From the NCBI RefSeq assembly GCF_005889735.1, contig NZ_VCKY01000080.1, forward strand, positions 1-41,309: a DNA stretch of 41,309 nt, given 5' to 3'. The notes below the pieces were generated by a model that did not search any database, was not told where the DNA came from, and worked only from the letters and a program-made list of their open reading frames with translations. Shown one piece after another: positions 15,536-41,309 of the stretch; within the stretch, counting starts at the first letter, position 1, and each line of letters opens with the position of its first letter. The position numbers were made by a program, and so were the translations under genes. This DNA comes from Nonomuraea turkmeniaca (GTDB lineage: Bacteria; Actinomycetota; Actinomycetes; Streptosporangiales; Streptosporangiaceae).

Positions 15536-16819
15536 CTAGCGGCGGGAGGCGGTGGCCAGGTCCGCGTGCAGCAGCGACCTGGTGATCTCTCCCGCCCTGA
15601 TGGCGGTGTTGGACAGCAGGGTGGAGCTCAGGCCATGCGTGGGTTCCGTGGCTCCCTGAACGTAGATGCCGCAGCGCACGTTGGGTGCGGTGACGATCCG
15701 GTAGTCGCGGTCCACGGCGGGCGAGCCGCCGGGGAGGCGGGTGCAGTGCTCTGCCAGCTCGCCGAGGAGGGTCAGGGGGTCGCGGCTGCGGTAACCGGTG
15801 GCACAGACCAGTACGTCCGCCTCCAGGGTGGTGCGGTCGCCGGTCGGGAGGTCCTCGATCTCCACGCGGACGCCTCCACGGCGGGCGGCGAGGTCGCGCA
15901 GGCGGGAGAGGTTGAAGATCTTCAGGCGTTCGACCCCCCTGACCTTCTCCTGGTAGGCCCGGCGGTAGAGCTCCTCGATCAGTTCGAGGTCCACCACCGA
16001 GTAGTTGGTGGAGGCGTGGTAGCCGAGCAGCATGCGCTTGACGTCGTCCGGGGCGGTGTAGAAGCGGTTCACGGCGTCCGGGTCGAAGACCCGGTTGGCG
16101 AAGGGGCTGTCGTCGGCGGGCGTGTAGCCGTACTTCGCGAAGACGGCGCAGACCTCGGCCCCTGGGAAGGTCTGGTGCAGGTGGTCGGCGACCTCTGCGG
16201 CACTCTGCCCGGCGCCGAGGACGATCAGCCGCTTGGGATCGTCCAGCTCCGGCAGGCGGTGCAGCAGCTCGCCGCTGTGCCAGACACGGCCGCCCGGCGT
16301 GATCGAGGCCGGGAGGACGGGCTCGAGCCCGGTGGCGATCACGAGGTGCCGGCATCTGCGGGTGATGAGATCTCCGGCGGCGTTCCTGGCCACGACCTCG
16401 CACAGCTCGACCCGCTCCCCGTCGAAGACCGGCCGCACCGCGACGACCTCGGCGCCGTACTCGACCTGGTCGGAGAAAGCGGCCGCCGCCCATTCGAGGT
16501 AGTCGTGGAACTCGACCCGCGAGGGGAACATCGTCTTGTGGTTGATGAAGTCGGCCAGGCGCCCCCGATCCTGCAGGTAGCTGAGGAAGCTGAAGCGACT
16601 GGCCGGATTCCGCATGGTGGCCAGGTCCTTGAGGAACGACACCTGCATGGTGGTGCCCTCGATGAGCATGCCGCGATGCCAGCCGAACCGCGGTTGTTTC
16701 TCGAGGAACACCGCGTCGAGCGCGTCTCCCTGCTCCTTCAGCGCGATGGCCAGAGCGAGGTTGGACGGGCCGAACCCGATCCCGACCAGATCATGGACAT
16801 GCTCGGTACTACTGGTCAT
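15536..16819 (-). CDS. L-ornithine N5-monooxygenase (SidA/PvdA/CchB family), 427 aa
   Basis: FAD- and NADPH-dependent enzyme that would hydroxylate the side-chain amine of ornithine (lysine is the alternative), the first step to a hydroxamate siderophore. Visible are the FAD loop GIGFGPSNLALA (residues 13-24), the family segment WHRGMLIEG and QVSFLKDLATMRNP, the NADPH loop LGAGQSAAEV (201-210), DDSPFANRVFDP (237-248), TNYSVVD and ATGYRSRDP (340-348). Length and the DDSPF..FDP and TNYS segments fit ornithine-type enzymes. ATG 16819 follows GAAGGG; the longer upstream reading is antisense to the formyltransferase gene. A double iron box begins 35 nt upstream, so iron repression is expected. Confidence 0.95.
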   Translation of the reverse strand: MTSSTEHVHDLVGIGFGPSNLALAIALKEQGDALDAVFLEKQPRFGWHRGMLIEGTTMQVSFLKDLATMRNPASRFSFLSYLQDRGRLADFINHKTMFPSRVEFHDYLEWAAAAFSDQVEYGAEVVAVRPVFDGERVELCEVVARNAAGDLITRRCRHLVIATGLEPVLPASITPGGRVWHSGELLHRLPELDDPKRLIVLGAGQSAAEVADHLHQTFPGAEVCAVFAKYGYTPADDSPFANRVFDPDAVNRFYTAPDDVKRMLLGYHASTNYSVVDLELIEELYRRAYQEKVRGVERLKIFNLSRLRDLAARRGGVRVEIEDLPTGDRTTLEADVLVCATGYRSRDPLTLLGELAEHCTRLPGGSPAVDRDYRIVTAPNVRCGIYVQGATEPTHGLSSTLLSNTAIRAGEITRSLLHADLATASRR

Positions 16820-16850
16820 CTGAACCCTTCCGCGCGTCGGAGCCGAGAGG

Positions 16851-16888
16851 TAAGTTAGGTGAGCCTTATGAAGGTAAGCCTTACCTAC
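16851..16888. promoter_or_regulatory. double iron box (IdeR/DmdR-type) in a divergent promoter
   Basis: TTAGGTGAGCCTTATGAAG (16855-16873) and GAAGGTAAGCCTTACCTAC (16870-16888) both resemble the 19-bp consensus TTAGGTTAGGCTAACCTAA; the second is nearly palindromic and matches at about 14 of 19 positions. They overlap, lie between the monooxygenase and formyltransferase starts, and should repress both genes when iron is sufficient. The regulator gene is not in the window. Confidence 0.75.
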
Positions 16889-16912
16889 ATCCGACGTCCA
16901 GAGGAGGACGCC

Positions 16913-17851
16913 ATGAGGGTCGTCATGTTCGGATACCAGACCTGGGGGCATCGCACCCTTCAGGCCCTGCTTGAGTCCGAGCACGAGGTCGTCCTCGTCG
17001 TCACGCACCCGAAGAGCGACCACGCTTACGAGCGCATCTGGAGCGACTCGGTGGCCGACCTCGCTGCGGAGCACGGCGTCCCGGTCCTGATCAGGGAGCG
17101 CCCCGACGACGAGGAGCTGCTGACCGAACTCAAGAACGCCGATCCGGACGTGATCGTGGCGACCAACTGGCGCACGTGGATCCCGCCGCAGATCTTCCAG
17201 CTGCCCCGGCACGGCACGCTCAACGTGCACGACTCGCTGCTCCCCAAGTACGCCGGCTTCTCGCCACTGATCTGGGCACTGCTCAACGGCGAGAAAGAGG
17301 TGGGCGTGACCGCGCACATGATGGACGAGACGCTCGACGCGGGCGACATCGTGCTCCAGCGAGCGGTGCCCGTCGGCGACCGCGACACCACGACCGACCT
17401 GTTCCACAAGACGCTCGAGCTGTTCGGGCCGATCACCGTGGACGGTCTCGCCCTCATCGCGTCCGGCAGGACCGACTGGCAGAAGCAGGACCGTTCGCAG
17501 GCCAGCTTCTTCCACAAGCGCGCCGAGCGGGACTGCCAGATCGACTGGACCTGGTCGGCAGAGGACCTCGACCGGCTCGTGCGGGCGCAGTCCGACCCGT
17601 ACCCGAACGCGTACACGCACTACAAGGGCGAGCGGGTGCGCGTCATCAAGGCCTCGGTGTCCGACGGCATCTACGGCGGCACTCCGGGCCGCGTGTTCAT
17701 CCGCGAGGGCGACGGCGTGGTGATCGTCGCAGGGGCCGAGGCACGGCGCGGACGCAGCCACGGGCTGCGGATCGAGCGGGTCAGGACCGAGGACGGCACC
17801 GAACTTCCCGCCGCCGAGTACTTCCGCACCATGGGCGGCTACCTCACGTGA
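16913..17851 (+). CDS. N5-hydroxyornithine formyltransferase (CchA-like), 312 aa
   Basis: Formyl-tetrahydrofolate-dependent enzyme of the methionyl-tRNA formyltransferase fold; with the divergent monooxygenase it would make N5-formyl-N5-hydroxyornithine, a hydroxamate building block. The catalytic triad is visible: Asn104 and His106 in GTLNVHDSLLPKYAGFSP and Asp142 in DETLDAGDIV. The C-terminal half continues as in siderophore-type transformylases, with FFHKRAERDCQIDW and SDPYPNAYTHYKGERVRV. ATG 16913 has GGAGG 6 nt upstream; the in-frame GTG at 16859 lies inside the iron box and was rejected. It is the first gene of a plus-strand operon and its stop overlaps the M20 start (GTGA). Confidence 0.95.
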   Translation: MRVVMFGYQTWGHRTLQALLESEHEVVLVVTHPKSDHAYERIWSDSVADLAAEHGVPVLIRERPDDEELLTELKNADPDVIVATNWRTWIPPQIFQLPRHGTLNVHDSLLPKYAGFSPLIWALLNGEKEVGVTAHMMDETLDAGDIVLQRAVPVGDRDTTTDLFHKTLELFGPITVDGLALIASGRTDWQKQDRSQASFFHKRAERDCQIDWTWSAEDLDRLVRAQSDPYPNAYTHYKGERVRVIKASVSDGIYGGTPGRVFIREGDGVVIVAGAEARRGRSHGLRIERVRTEDGTELPAAEYFRTMGGYLT

Positions 17852-19041
17852 ACGATCCCACCGCCCTGCTCGCAGAGCTGGTGAGGATCCCGAGCGTGGG
17901 CGGCTCTCAGGGCGAGCTGCTGATCCAGACGCGCCTCGCCGCGCTGATGCGCTCCGCCGGGCTCGAGGTCGACCAGTGGCCCCTCGATCTGGACGCGCTC
18001 ACCGCCCGGCCCGACTTCCCCGGCATGGAGGCTCCGCGTTCCCAGGCGTGGGGCCTCGTCGGCCGGCTGCCGGGGAGCGGCGGCGGTCGGTCGCTCATGT
18101 TCAACTGCCATGTCGACGTCGTCCCGCCCGGGGAGCTGTCGGCGTGGACCGACGATCCCTTCAGCGGGAAGGTCGACGGTGGCCGGCTCTTCGGGCGCGG
18201 TTCCTGCGACATGAAGGGCGGTCTCGCGGCCGCCGTGACCGCTGTGCTGTCGCTTCAGGACGTCCGGCCGCGCGGTGACGTCCTGATCGCTTGTGTGGTC
18301 GGCGAAGAAGACGGCGGCCTCGGCACGTACGCGCTCCTCGAGCGGGGCTGGCGGGCCGACGCCTGTGTCATCCCCGAGCCGACCGGGCTCGCCGTCGTGC
18401 CCGCCGCGGCCGGAGCGCTCACCTTCCGGCTGCGCGTGCCGGGACGTGCCGCCCACGCCGCCCGGCGCGGGACGGGGGTGAGCGCGGTCGAGAAGTTCCT
18501 GCCGGTCTTCGCCGCGCTCCGCTCCCTCGAGGCCCGGCGCAACGCCGCGGCGGATCCGATCTTCGACCGGTGGGATCTGGCGTATCCGATCGAGGTCGGG
18601 ACGGTCGCGGCGGGGGACTGGGCTTCGTCCGTCCCGGGTGAGCTCATCGCCGAGGGACGGATCGGCGTCGCCCTCGACGAGCAGCCCGGCCAGGCCCGCC
18701 GCGCGCTCGAGGAGGCCGTCGCGGCCGCCTGCGCCGCTGATCCGTGGCTGGCGGCGCATCCGGTCGCGGTCGAATGGTGGGGTGGGCAGTTCCTGCCGGC
18801 CAGAACCGGCGACGAGGCCTTCGTCAAGGCGGTGATCGCCGCCACCGGGGGCGACGCCGCGCAGTGGGCCGCGCCCTACGGCAGCGATCTGCGGTTGCTC
18901 ACGGCCGCGGGGATCCCCACGGTTCAGTACGGCCCGGGCGACGTCGACCTCGCACACGGGCCCGACGAACACGTCCGCTTGTCCGAGATCCACGAGGCCG
19001 CCCGCACGCTGGTCCGCCTGGCCGCCGACATCTGCGGCTGA
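17848..19041 (+). CDS. M20-family metallopeptidase (ArgE/DapE/ACY1-like), 397 aa
   Basis: Di-zinc amidohydrolase or peptidase. Expected metal ligands and catalytic residues are all present: His88 and Asp90 in FNCHVDVVPP, Asp121 in GSCDMKGG, Glu153-Glu154 in VGEEDGG, Glu177 in PEPTG and the C-terminal His in LAHGPDEHV. A lid/dimerisation domain lies between, beginning with FRLRVPGRAAHAARRG. The GTG start overlaps the formyltransferase stop by 4 bp, so it is part of the siderophore operon by design. No signal peptide: it acts in the cytoplasm. Possible roles are removing an acyl or formyl group, trimming the peptide released from the NRPS, or cleaving the ferri-siderophore; sequence alone does not decide. 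Confidence 0.9.
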   Translation: MNDPTALLAELVRIPSVGGSQGELLIQTRLAALMRSAGLEVDQWPLDLDALTARPDFPGMEAPRSQAWGLVGRLPGSGGGRSLMFNCHVDVVPPGELSAWTDDPFSGKVDGGRLFGRGSCDMKGGLAAAVTAVLSLQDVRPRGDVLIACVVGEEDGGLGTYALLERGWRADACVIPEPTGLAVVPAAAGALTFRLRVPGRAAHAARRGTGVSAVEKFLPVFAALRSLEARRNAAADPIFDRWDLAYPIEVGTVAAGDWASSVPGELIAEGRIGVALDEQPGQARRALEEAVAAACAADPWLAAHPVAVEWWGGQFLPARTGDEAFVKAVIAATGGDAAQWAAPYGSDLRLLTAAGIPTVQYGPGDVDLAHGPDEHVRLSEIHEAARTLVRLAADICG

Positions 19042-19059
19042 TCCTGGAGGGTTCATTCA

Positions 19060-20724
19060 GTGTCGCTCACGGGACGTGATGTCCTCCTCCGGAGCATCGG
19101 CAGGCAGCGCAGGCACGTCGTCCTCAGCTCCTTCATGATCGCCGGTCACCAGGCAGGCGAGGCGCTCGTCCCCTTCGTGATCGGTGTGGTCATCGACCAG
19201 GCCGTCTCCGGCGGGACGGGCAGGCTCGCCTTCTGGCTGGGCGTGCTCGGCGCGGTCTACGCCGGACTCAGCTTCAACTACCGGTTCGGCGACCGCGCCG
19301 CCGAACGCGCGTCGGAGCAGGCGGCGCACGAGCTCCGCCTCGATGTCACGCGGCGTGTCCTCGACCACAGGGGCGGTGCCGAGACCGGGCGGCTGCCCGG
19401 CGCGCTGGTCAGCATCGCCACGTCGGACGCCGCCCGGGTGGGCGTGGTCAACCTGTGCGTGCCCGCCGCGCTCGCGGCGTGCGCCGGACTGCTGGTCACC
19501 GCCGCGCTGCTGCTGTCCATCTCGCTGCCGCTCGGCCTGCTGGTGCTGCTGGGCACACCTCCCCTGCTCTGGCTGTCGCATCGGCTCGGCAAACCCCTTG
19601 AAGACCGCAGCGAGACCGAGCAGGAGCACGCCGCCGCCGCATCCGGGGTCGCCGCCGACCTTGTGGCCGGACTGCGGGTCCTCAAGGGGCTCGGCGCCGA
19701 GGATGCGGCGATCGCCAAGTACGGGGCCACCAGCCGCACCTCCCTGCACGCCACGATCAAGGCGGTACGCGCCGAAGCCGCCTACAACGGGATGATGCTC
19801 GCGCTGAACGGCGCGTTCCTCGCCCTCATCGCCCTCGTGGGCGGGCGTCTGGCCGCGGGGGGCGACATCACGGTGGGCCAGCTGATCTCCACGGCCGGCC
19901 TCGCCCAGTACCTCCTCACCCCCCTGACCACCTTCTCCTGGGTGAACGGCGAGTTCGCCCAGGGACGCGCCTCGGCCGGGCGGATCGCCTCGGTCCTGTC
20001 CAGCCCTCCGGCGGTCACGCCCGGCCCGATGGCGGTGCCCGAGCAGGTGACCGGCAAGATCACGCTGCGCGGCGTCGGCGGCGGGCCGCTGCGCGAGGTC
20101 GACCTGGACGTGGCGCCCGGCGAGTGCCTCGGCGTCGTGGCCACCGACCCCGCCGCGGCGACCGCGCTGCTGGCCTGCCTCGGGCGGGCCGCCGACCCCG
20201 AGCGGGGCACGGTCGAGCTCGACGGGGTGCCGCTGACCGATCTCGCCCTTGAGGGGCTGCGCGGCGCCGTCCTGGTCTCCGCGCACGACGCGCGCCTTTT
20301 CGACGGTACGGTCCGGGAGAACCTCGGGCCGGTCACCGAAACGGTGCTGGCCGCGGCGGGCGCGGACGAGGTGGCCTCGGCCCTGCCTGACGGCCTCGAC
20401 AGCGTGCTCGACGAGCGCGGCCGATCGCTGTCCGGCGGGCAGCGGCAGCGGGTGGCGCTGGCCCGCGCCCTGGCCGCCGACCCGCCGGTGCTGGTGGCGC
20501 ACGATCCGACGACGGCCGTGGACACGGTCACCGAGGCGCGGATCGCCGAGGGAGTGCGGCGCCTGCGCCGCGACCGCACCACGATCCTGGTGACCACCAG
20601 CCCCGCCCTGCTCGCCGCCACCGACCGGGTGGTGCTGCTGCACGAGGGCTCGATCACCGCGCAGGGCGCGCACGCCGCGCTCCTGTCCGACAACCCCATC
20701 TACCGGACGGCGGTCCTGTCATGA
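19060..20724 (+). CDS. half-size ABC exporter with degenerate nucleotide site, 554 aa
   Basis: N-terminal six-helix exporter domain (about residues 15-300) fused to a nucleotide-binding domain (about 330-554). The signature LSGGQRQR (457-464) is intact. The Walker A equivalent is GVVATDPAAAT (358-368), with no lysine; Walker B reads VLVAHDPTT (Asp-Glu replaced by His481-Asp482); and the switch histidine is replaced in ILVTTSP (Thr513). So this half cannot hydrolyse ATP at its own Walker site but can offer its signature to a partner. The partner is the next gene, coupled by ATGA. Together they are the likely siderophore exporter. GTG 19060 has GGAGG 9 nt upstream. Confidence 0.93.
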   Translation: MSLTGRDVLLRSIGRQRRHVVLSSFMIAGHQAGEALVPFVIGVVIDQAVSGGTGRLAFWLGVLGAVYAGLSFNYRFGDRAAERASEQAAHELRLDVTRRVLDHRGGAETGRLPGALVSIATSDAARVGVVNLCVPAALAACAGLLVTAALLLSISLPLGLLVLLGTPPLLWLSHRLGKPLEDRSETEQEHAAAASGVAADLVAGLRVLKGLGAEDAAIAKYGATSRTSLHATIKAVRAEAAYNGMMLALNGAFLALIALVGGRLAAGGDITVGQLISTAGLAQYLLTPLTTFSWVNGEFAQGRASAGRIASVLSSPPAVTPGPMAVPEQVTGKITLRGVGGGPLREVDLDVAPGECLGVVATDPAAATALLACLGRAADPERGTVELDGVPLTDLALEGLRGAVLVSAHDARLFDGTVRENLGPVTETVLAAAGADEVASALPDGLDSVLDERGRSLSGGQRQRVALARALAADPPVLVAHDPTTAVDTVTEARIAEGVRRLRRDRTTILVTTSPALLAATDRVVLLHEGSITAQGAHAALLSDNPIYRTAVLS

Positions 20725-22526
20725 GCTCCGAACGCGAACTGCTCCCGGTCGCGAGCGGCCGCCGGACCGCGAGCGCCGTCGGCGCGCTGCTCAAGCCGCG
20801 GGCCGCGACCATGGCCACGGCGATGGCCGCGCTGGTCGCCGGAACCGCGATCGGGCTGACCGTCCCGCCGCTCATCGGGCGCATCGTCGACCTGGTCACC
20901 GAGGGACGGGATCCGGGCGCGATCACCTGGATCGTGCTGCTGCTGGCCGGAGCGGCGCTCGCCGAGGGCGTGCTGTCGGCCGTCGGCATCGCGCAGCTGG
21001 CCAAGGCCGGTGAGAGCGCGCTCGCCGGGCTCCGCGAACGGTTCATGGCACGGGCGCTGCGGCTTCCGCTCGACCAGGTGGAGAGGGCCGGGTCCGGCGA
21101 CCTCACCTCGCGGGTCACCAACGACGTGACGGTCATCGCCGAGGCCGTCCGGCAGGCTCTGCCCGCGATGGTGCGCTCGCTGCTCATCATCGGGCTGACC
21201 TTGGGCGGGCTGGCCGTCCTCGACTGGCGATTCCTCCTGGCCGCCCTGATCGCGGTGCCCGTCCAGCTGCACACCGTCCGCTGGTACGCGCGCCGGGCGA
21301 CCCCCCTGTACGCGACGCAGCGGATGGCGGTCGGAGCCCAGCAGCACGACCTGCTCGGGACGATCGACGGCGCGCAGACCGTCCGGTCGTTCCGCCTCAC
21401 CGCGGATCACGTCGCGCGGGTGGACACGCGGTCCCGGGCGGCGGTCGAGCTGCTGCTGCGCGGCATCGCCCTGCAGACGCGGTTCTACAGCCGGCTGCAC
21501 ATCAGCGAGTATCTGGGGCTCTGCGCAGTGCTCATCGTGGGCTACGCGCTGGTCCGGGACGGCTCGGCGACGATCGGCGCCGCCACCGCCGCCGCCCTCT
21601 ACTTCCACGGCCTCTTCGGCCCGATCAACATCGCGCTCTCCCTGGTGGACGACGCCCAGGCCGCGGCATCGGGCCTGACCCGCCTGGTCGGCGTCGCCGA
21701 CCTGCCGGACACCGGCACCTCGGCCCCGCTCGTGGACGAGACCCCGCTCCCGGACGAGACCCCGCTCCCGGACGAGACCCCGCTCCCGGACGAGACCCCG
21801 CTCCTGGACGAGGCCTCGGTCGAGGTGACCGGAGTGAGCCACGGCTACACCCCCGGCCACCCGGTGCTGCACGAGGTCAGCCTGAGCCTGGCCCCCGGCG
21901 AGCGCGTCGCTCTCGTCGGGGCCAGCGGAGCGGGCAAGACCACGCTGGGCAAGCTGATCGCCGGAGTGCACCGTCCCGTCGAGGGCTCCGTCCGGGTCGG
22001 CGGGGTGGAACCGGAACCCGGCAAGGCGGTCGCCCTGGTCACCCAGGAGGTGCATGTGTTCGCGGGCACGCTGGCCGAGGATCTGCGTCTGGCCGCGCCC
22101 GAAGCGACCGATGACGACCTGCGTTCCGCCCTGGAGCGCGTCGGCGCGCTCGCCTGGGCGGAGGAGCTCCCGGACGGCCTCGGCACCGAGGTCGGCGATG
22201 GCGGCCACAGCCTCACCGTCGCGCAGGCCCAGCAGCTCGCCTTCGCGCGCCTGATCCTGGCGGACCCGTCCATCGTCATCCTCGACGAGGCGACCGCCGA
22301 GGCGGGCAGCGCGGGCGCCCGCGCGCTGGAGAGGGCGGCCGAGGCCGCCCTCGAAGGCAGGACCGCGCTGGTCGTCGCGCATCGCCTGAGCCAGGCCGCG
22401 GCCGCCGACCGGATCGTCGTCCTGTCCGGCGGCCGGGTCGCGGAGGCGGGCCGCCACGAGGACCTGATCGCGGCAGAGGGCGGCTACGCCGCTCTCTGGT
22501 CCGCCTGGTCGGCCCAGCGTCAGTAA
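20721..22526 (+). CDS. half-size ABC exporter, catalytic partner, 601 aa
   Basis: Same layout as the preceding half-transporter: six membrane helices (about residues 25-310) then a nucleotide-binding domain (about 365-601). Walker A GASGAGKTT (Lys406), Walker B IVILDEAT (Asp522-Glu523) and the switch His554 (VVAHRLS) are intact, but the signature is LTVAQ (498-502) instead of LSGGQ. It therefore supplies the working Walker site to pair with the intact signature of its partner, giving a heterodimer with one active and one dead ATP site. Between the two domains lies a five-fold DETPLP-type repeat (residues 339-363), unusual for the family. It overlaps the MbtH-like gene tail to tail by 7 bp. 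Confidence 0.93.
   Translation: MSSERELLPVASGRRTASAVGALLKPRAATMATAMAALVAGTAIGLTVPPLIGRIVDLVTEGRDPGAITWIVLLLAGAALAEGVLSAVGIAQLAKAGESALAGLRERFMARALRLPLDQVERAGSGDLTSRVTNDVTVIAEAVRQALPAMVRSLLIIGLTLGGLAVLDWRFLLAALIAVPVQLHTVRWYARRATPLYATQRMAVGAQQHDLLGTIDGAQTVRSFRLTADHVARVDTRSRAAVELLLRGIALQTRFYSRLHISEYLGLCAVLIVGYALVRDGSATIGAATAAALYFHGLFGPINIALSLVDDAQAAASGLTRLVGVADLPDTGTSAPLVDETPLPDETPLPDETPLPDETPLLDEASVEVTGVSHGYTPGHPVLHEVSLSLAPGERVALVGASGAGKTTLGKLIAGVHRPVEGSVRVGGVEPEPGKAVALVTQEVHVFAGTLAEDLRLAAPEATDDDLRSALERVGALAWAEELPDGLGTEVGDGGHSLTVAQAQQLAFARLILADPSIVILDEATAEAGSAGARALERAAEAALEGRTALVVAHRLSQAAAADRIVVLSGGRVAEAGRHEDLIAAEGGYAALWSAWSAQRQ
21735..21812 (+). repeat. 18-bp tandem repeat in the exporter linker
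   Basis: GACGAG recurs at 21735, 21753, 21771, 21789 and 21807, exactly 18 bp apart, with the unit GACGAGACCCCGCTCCCG nearly perfect between them. It encodes a repeated acidic DETPLP hexapeptide in the linker between membrane and ATPase domains. The in-frame unit means copy number can vary without a frameshift. Confidence 0.9.
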
Positions 22527-22728
22527 GAGCCCATCGCGTCGATGAGGCTCTTGGGGCGCAGGTCGGTCCATTGGGCGTTGACGAAGTCGAGGCACTCCGC
22601 ACGGCCGGACGGACCGAACACGCTCGTCCATCCGGCCGGGATCTCGGCGAAGTCCGGCCAGAGGCTGTGCTGGTTCTCGGCGTTGACCAGGACGCGGTAG
22701 ACGCCGTCGGGGTTCTCGAACGGGTTGG

Positions 22729-22732
<4 letters not shown>
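22520..22732 (-). CDS. MbtH-like protein, 70 aa
   Basis: Small chaperone-like partner of NRPS adenylation domains, often required for their solubility or activity. The family hallmarks are clear: NPFENPDGVYRVLVNAENQHSLWP (in two parts: NPFENPDG and N17-P26), IPAGW with Trp35, and the second conserved tryptophan at residue 55 (AQWTDLRP). Length is typical. Its ATG overlaps the TGA of the large NRPS gene (ATGA), so it is made with the assembly line and presumably serves several of its A domains. Its 3' end overlaps the convergent exporter gene by 7 bp. Confidence 0.97.

Positions 22733-41309
<18,577 letters not shown>

Noticed and set aside
16859..16912. Upstream GTG start for the formyltransferase
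   Set aside because: It lies in the iron box, lacks a ribosome site, and ATG 16913 has a strong GGAGG.
16820..17761. N-terminal extension of the monooxygenase gene
   Set aside because: It would be entirely antisense to the formyltransferase gene and cross the iron boxes; the FAD loop lies 13 residues after ATG 16819.
17176..17847. Open frame running through the formyltransferase gene into the M20 gene
   Set aside because: The part before 17848 is an out-of-frame, Arg/Ala-rich reading of the formyltransferase; the GTG at 17848 starts the real M20 protein.

Overview
The very high G+C content, the GC-rich third codon positions, many 4-bp ATGA/GTGA gene overlaps, HxlR and OmpR-type regulators and leaderless-looking promoters point to an actinomycete, plausibly of the Streptosporangiales/Streptomyces kind (inference; no rRNA or other taxonomic marker is present). 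There are no RNA genes, CRISPR arrays or insertion sequences that I can support.

Left part (1-7.3 kb): a stress-response-type module. Two paralogous FtsX/MacB-type ABC permeases converge tail to tail (the first is cut by the left edge). The second belongs to a tightly coupled minus-strand operon: a 68-aa single-span membrane protein, an ABC ATPase and the permease. Just upstream lie an OmpR-family response regulator and its sensor kinase. Phased 11-bp direct repeats (CTTGAG-type) occur before both the regulator gene and the transporter operon, so the regulator probably controls both.

Middle part (7.4-15.5 kb): unlinked accessory genes. A His-rich CDF metal exporter is paired with a PIG-L-like protein that has lost the family's zinc motifs. 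Then come a substrate-binding-protein-like protein without a signal peptide, a membrane protein of unknown function, an HxlR regulator divergent from a RibD/DHFR-like reductase, a PPOX/F420-type flavoprotein and a DUF3500 protein. Several short decayed coding remnants lie between them.

Right part (15.5-41.3 kb): a hydroxamate-siderophore biosynthetic locus, cut by the right edge. An ornithine N5-monooxygenase (minus) and an N-formyltransferase (plus) diverge from a double iron box. The formyltransferase leads an operon with an M20 metallopeptidase and two half-size ABC exporters whose ATP sites are degenerate in a complementary way. Running towards it from the right are two giant NRPS genes and an MbtH-like protein, all translationally coupled. 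The visible assembly line is [A1-PCP]-[C-A2-PCP]-[C-A3-PCP-E] on the first protein and [C-A4-PCP]-[C-A5-PCP]-[C-A6-PCP-E] on the second. A3 and A5 carry serine codes. A2 and A6 form a second type with acidic pocket residues that could fit (hydroxy)ornithine. The line ends in an epimerase without a thioesterase. Together the genes would make N5-hydroxy/N5-formyl-N5-hydroxyornithine, build a peptide of at least six residues containing two serines (one D), export it, and possibly trim it with the M20 enzyme, all repressed by iron through an IdeR/DmdR-type regulator encoded elsewhere.
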